A stretch of 5,959 bases of DNA from Patescibacteria group bacterium (lineage in GTDB: Bacteria; Patescibacteriota; Minisyncoccia; Phycocordibacterales; PALSA-1337). Both the position numbers and the translations under genes were made by a program. This document shows positions 4,178 through 5,959 of the stretch, piece after piece; within the stretch, counting starts at the first letter, position 1, and the number at the start of each line of letters is the position of its first letter. A model generated the notes under the pieces. It did not search any database. It worked only from the letters and a program-made list of their open reading frames with translations, and was not told the origin of the DNA. The DNA lies in contig SCTV01000010.1 of assembly GCA_004298345.1 (NCBI GenBank), positions 1-5,959 of the forward strand, in the 5' to 3' direction.

Positions 4178-5959
4178 TTATTTAGTCGCGTGCACCGGCT
4201 CAATTTCACAAACCCCGCCCACACATGCGAGTTCTTTCTTCACCTCTGTCTCATCAGTTAGCTCGTATGTCACAATCTTTGAAAAATCAATATTTTCAAA
4301 ACGCTTATTGAGCTCTTCGTATCTTTCTTTGTTGATTGTTTCGTACGGAGCGAGCTGGTACACATGATTGTCTCGAGGAAGGAATGAGAGTCCACCGATA
4401 ATGTCCCAGTTTTTATACAACCAGTGCGCTGTTTCAATCCATTCATTTTCTCCGATAGAAATAGTAACGGATGGATTGTGCTCAGTGTAATTTTCTTTTA
4501 CCATCTTCCAGTACTCGAGCTGTTCAATAGCACTTTGATCATTTTTAAAAATTGAACCATTTGGGGCCTTGACCGGGAACTCGAGCACATAAGTGGTAGC
4601 ATTTTCCATGGTCTGCCCTACTTCTGGATGATACGGCACGCCTTGATCCTTGAGCATCTTAAAGAGTGCGTCGGTCGAAGCGATACGAGCGCGGCGGATA
4701 TAATATGGAGCATGTCGAGGATGCATACCAGATGAACAATCTACCGTTTGTGAAAGGTTTCCCGACGGCTTTACACAAGTGATACAAGAAGATTGATTGA
4801 CACCAAAACGTTTTGCGTATAGTTTGTTGAGCTTGATTGACTCGAGTCGAAGCTTTTTCATCACTTCAGGCTTTCGTACTGTCGGACAATCCCACTGACC
4901 AGTAATAGACACACCAAGAAGTCTTTCTGCTTCACAGTGTTCCTTCCATTCTTTGGAAAGGTATGGGAACTTGGTGAGCGTAGATTGATAGGTACCGAGA
5001 ATGGTGGCAACTTTCATTTTTCGAATCAAGTCTGCTTCGCTGTCTGTCGATCGAGCAACAATTTCTGAAAGATTACAAAATTGTTTTGATTGCAAAATAA
5101 TTTCTCCGCATGGATTGGTGCCGAGACCGCCGATATTGCCTTTGAGCACTTCGATACGTCGAGCAGGAAGGCTTTTTGCGAGACCGCCTCGGTTGAAAAT
5201 ACCTCGCTCGCCAGAACCAGACTTCATGAGCGCCACCCACTCTTCCATAAATTCAGCAGCGCTGGGCTTTTGGAGGTAAACAGCAGAGTTGTTGGCAAGA
5301 CTTCGCTGTGGGTCGGTGAGGTAAAACTGACCTTTCTTTGCGTCTCGGATAGCTTCATCGTCGAGATCAGAAAGAGAAATCATGGCACTTCTTCGTACAC
5401 CACCGGCCACCACAATCTCGCCTATTTTACAAATAATATCGTGCGCATCAATGTTCAAAAGTCGTCGGCCCTGCCGCTTGAGCATCTTTTCTCGAGTAAA
5501 GTTTAAAAGTTGTCGAAGTGGCTCAGGTCCAGAGCTCTTGCCACCCATAGTTTTCAAACGTGCACCAGCTGGACGAAGCTTTGAATAGTCGAATTCTACG
5601 TCCATACCATCAGCCCAGGTATTGAGTCCAAAAATAAATGCATCGCACCAACCCTCTTTGCTGTCATCAATCACATGTACCGGAAGCTTTTTCCCTGTCT
5701 GCATCTTTATTTGTGGCAATGACTGTACGTTCTGACTTTCTACTGCCCATCCCACTCCAGTACCACACATCGAGATGTACATTATTTCTCCAAAATCTCG
5801 CCAGCTTGAAGGTGCGATAAATGAACAGTTGTACGCGCACACATTTGTTGCTCGTGCAGCAGGACCTGCAAACTGAAGCAATCGCATCGAGGGCATTGCA
5901 TCTTGTTTCAAAATAGCTTCTCGAACTTCTTTGTACTCAGATTCTTTGAGTTTGTTGCC
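4178..5959 (-). CDS. nrdJ: Adenosylcobalamin-dependent ribonucleoside-triphosphate reductase (class II), N-terminus cut by window edge
   Basis: Class II ribonucleotide reductase makes deoxynucleotides using a cobalamin-derived thiyl radical and needs no oxygen. The 593 visible residues match the monomeric Lactobacillus leichmannii-type RTPR. Numbering from the TTG codon at 5911, NPCGEIILQSKQFC holds Cys268, Glu270 and Cys279, with the same spacing as the family's Cys408/Glu410/Cys419. The C-terminal swinging pair CVGGVC (563, 568) has the spacing of Cys731/Cys736. NVCAYNCSF (23-31) supplies the N-terminal active-site cysteine. VKPSGNLSQTVDCSSG (380-395) and HPRHAPYYIRR (397-407) are the conserved barrel and phosphate-binding regions. 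The frame stays open through 5959 (GNKLKESEYKEVREAI precedes), so TTG at 5911 is not the start. About 130-150 residues are probably missing, judged from a family length near 740. The stop is TAA. The enzyme implies a need for B12; any riboswitch upstream would lie outside the window. Confidence 0.96.
   Translation of the reverse strand, partial: GNKLKESEYKEVREAILKQDAMPSMRLLQFAGPAARATNVCAYNCSFIAPSSWRDFGEIMYISMCGTGVGWAVESQNVQSLPQIKMQTGKKLPVHVIDDSKEGWCDAFIFGLNTWADGMDVEFDYSKLRPAGARLKTMGGKSSGPEPLRQLLNFTREKMLKRQGRRLLNIDAHDIICKIGEIVVAGGVRRSAMISLSDLDDEAIRDAKKGQFYLTDPQRSLANNSAVYLQKPSAAEFMEEWVALMKSGSGERGIFNRGGLAKSLPARRIEVLKGNIGGLGTNPCGEIILQSKQFCNLSEIVARSTDSEADLIRKMKVATILGTYQSTLTKFPYLSKEWKEHCEAERLLGVSITGQWDCPTVRKPEVMKKLRLESIKLNKLYAKRFGVNQSSCITCVKPSGNLSQTVDCSSGMHPRHAPYYIRRARIASTDALFKMLKDQGVPYHPEVGQTMENATTYVLEFPVKAPNGSIFKNDQSAIEQLEYWKMVKENYTEHNPSVTISIGENEWIETAHWLYKNWDIIGGLSFLPRDNHVYQLAPYETINKERYEELNKRFENIDFSKIVTYELTDETEVKKELACVGGVCEIEPVHATK

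Noticed and set aside
5001..5820. Plus-strand open frames within the reductase gene
   Set aside because: They are antisense shadows of a well-conserved enzyme with no recognisable features.
5909..5911. TTG at 5911 as the reductase start
   Set aside because: The frame remains open to the window edge with plausible coding sequence, and the family needs about 130-150 further N-terminal residues.
1..5959. CRISPR array or defence system
   Set aside because: No regularly spaced direct repeats and no cas-like or toxin/antitoxin-like genes are visible.

Overview
The window is most likely from a small-genome bacterium of the Candidate Phyla Radiation (Patescibacteria, probably Parcubacteria-like). 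This is an inference, not proof. It rests on short compact genes, a lack of visible Shine-Dalgarno sites, -10 boxes placed 7-9 bp before the start codons, a cobalamin-dependent class II ribonucleotide reductase, and AT-rich palindromic intergenic repeats of a kind I associate with such genomes. All visible genes use the standard code, with TGA, TAA and TAG all serving as stops.

From left to right: the minus strand carries most of YchF (1-977, C-terminus off the left edge). A 563-bp gene-free interval follows. It is rich in GC stem-loops and holds a strong terminator hairpin (1398-1441) and a small cluster of hairpins sharing GCTTCGCT (1459-1559). Next come three more minus-strand genes: a flavodoxin-fold NAD(P)H oxidoreductase (1541-2158), a 73-residue methionine-rich helical protein of unknown role (2222-2443), and a short membrane sensor histidine kinase (2509-3399). 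The kinase is divergent from a plus-strand RNase P RNA gene (about 3474-3985), which has a consensus promoter and its own terminator. Three palindromes separate rnpB from the convergent minus-strand gene for an adenosylcobalamin-dependent ribonucleoside-triphosphate reductase (4178 to beyond 5959, N-terminus off the right edge).

The genes do not form one pathway. They cover housekeeping (tRNA 5' processing, dNTP synthesis, a ribosome-associated ATPase), redox chemistry and signalling. Most minus-strand genes appear to have their own promoter.

The most striking feature is a roughly 176-nt, nearly symmetrical palindrome lodged inside the RNase P RNA. It sits in the peripheral arm distal to P15 and leaves the catalytic core intact. 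It looks like a MITE-like repeat carried within an essential ribozyme. Other points of interest are the repeated leaderless-type promoter layout, a histidine kinase H-box reading HKFRTLL instead of HE(L/F)RTPL, and an unassigned structured interval that could encode a non-coding RNA.
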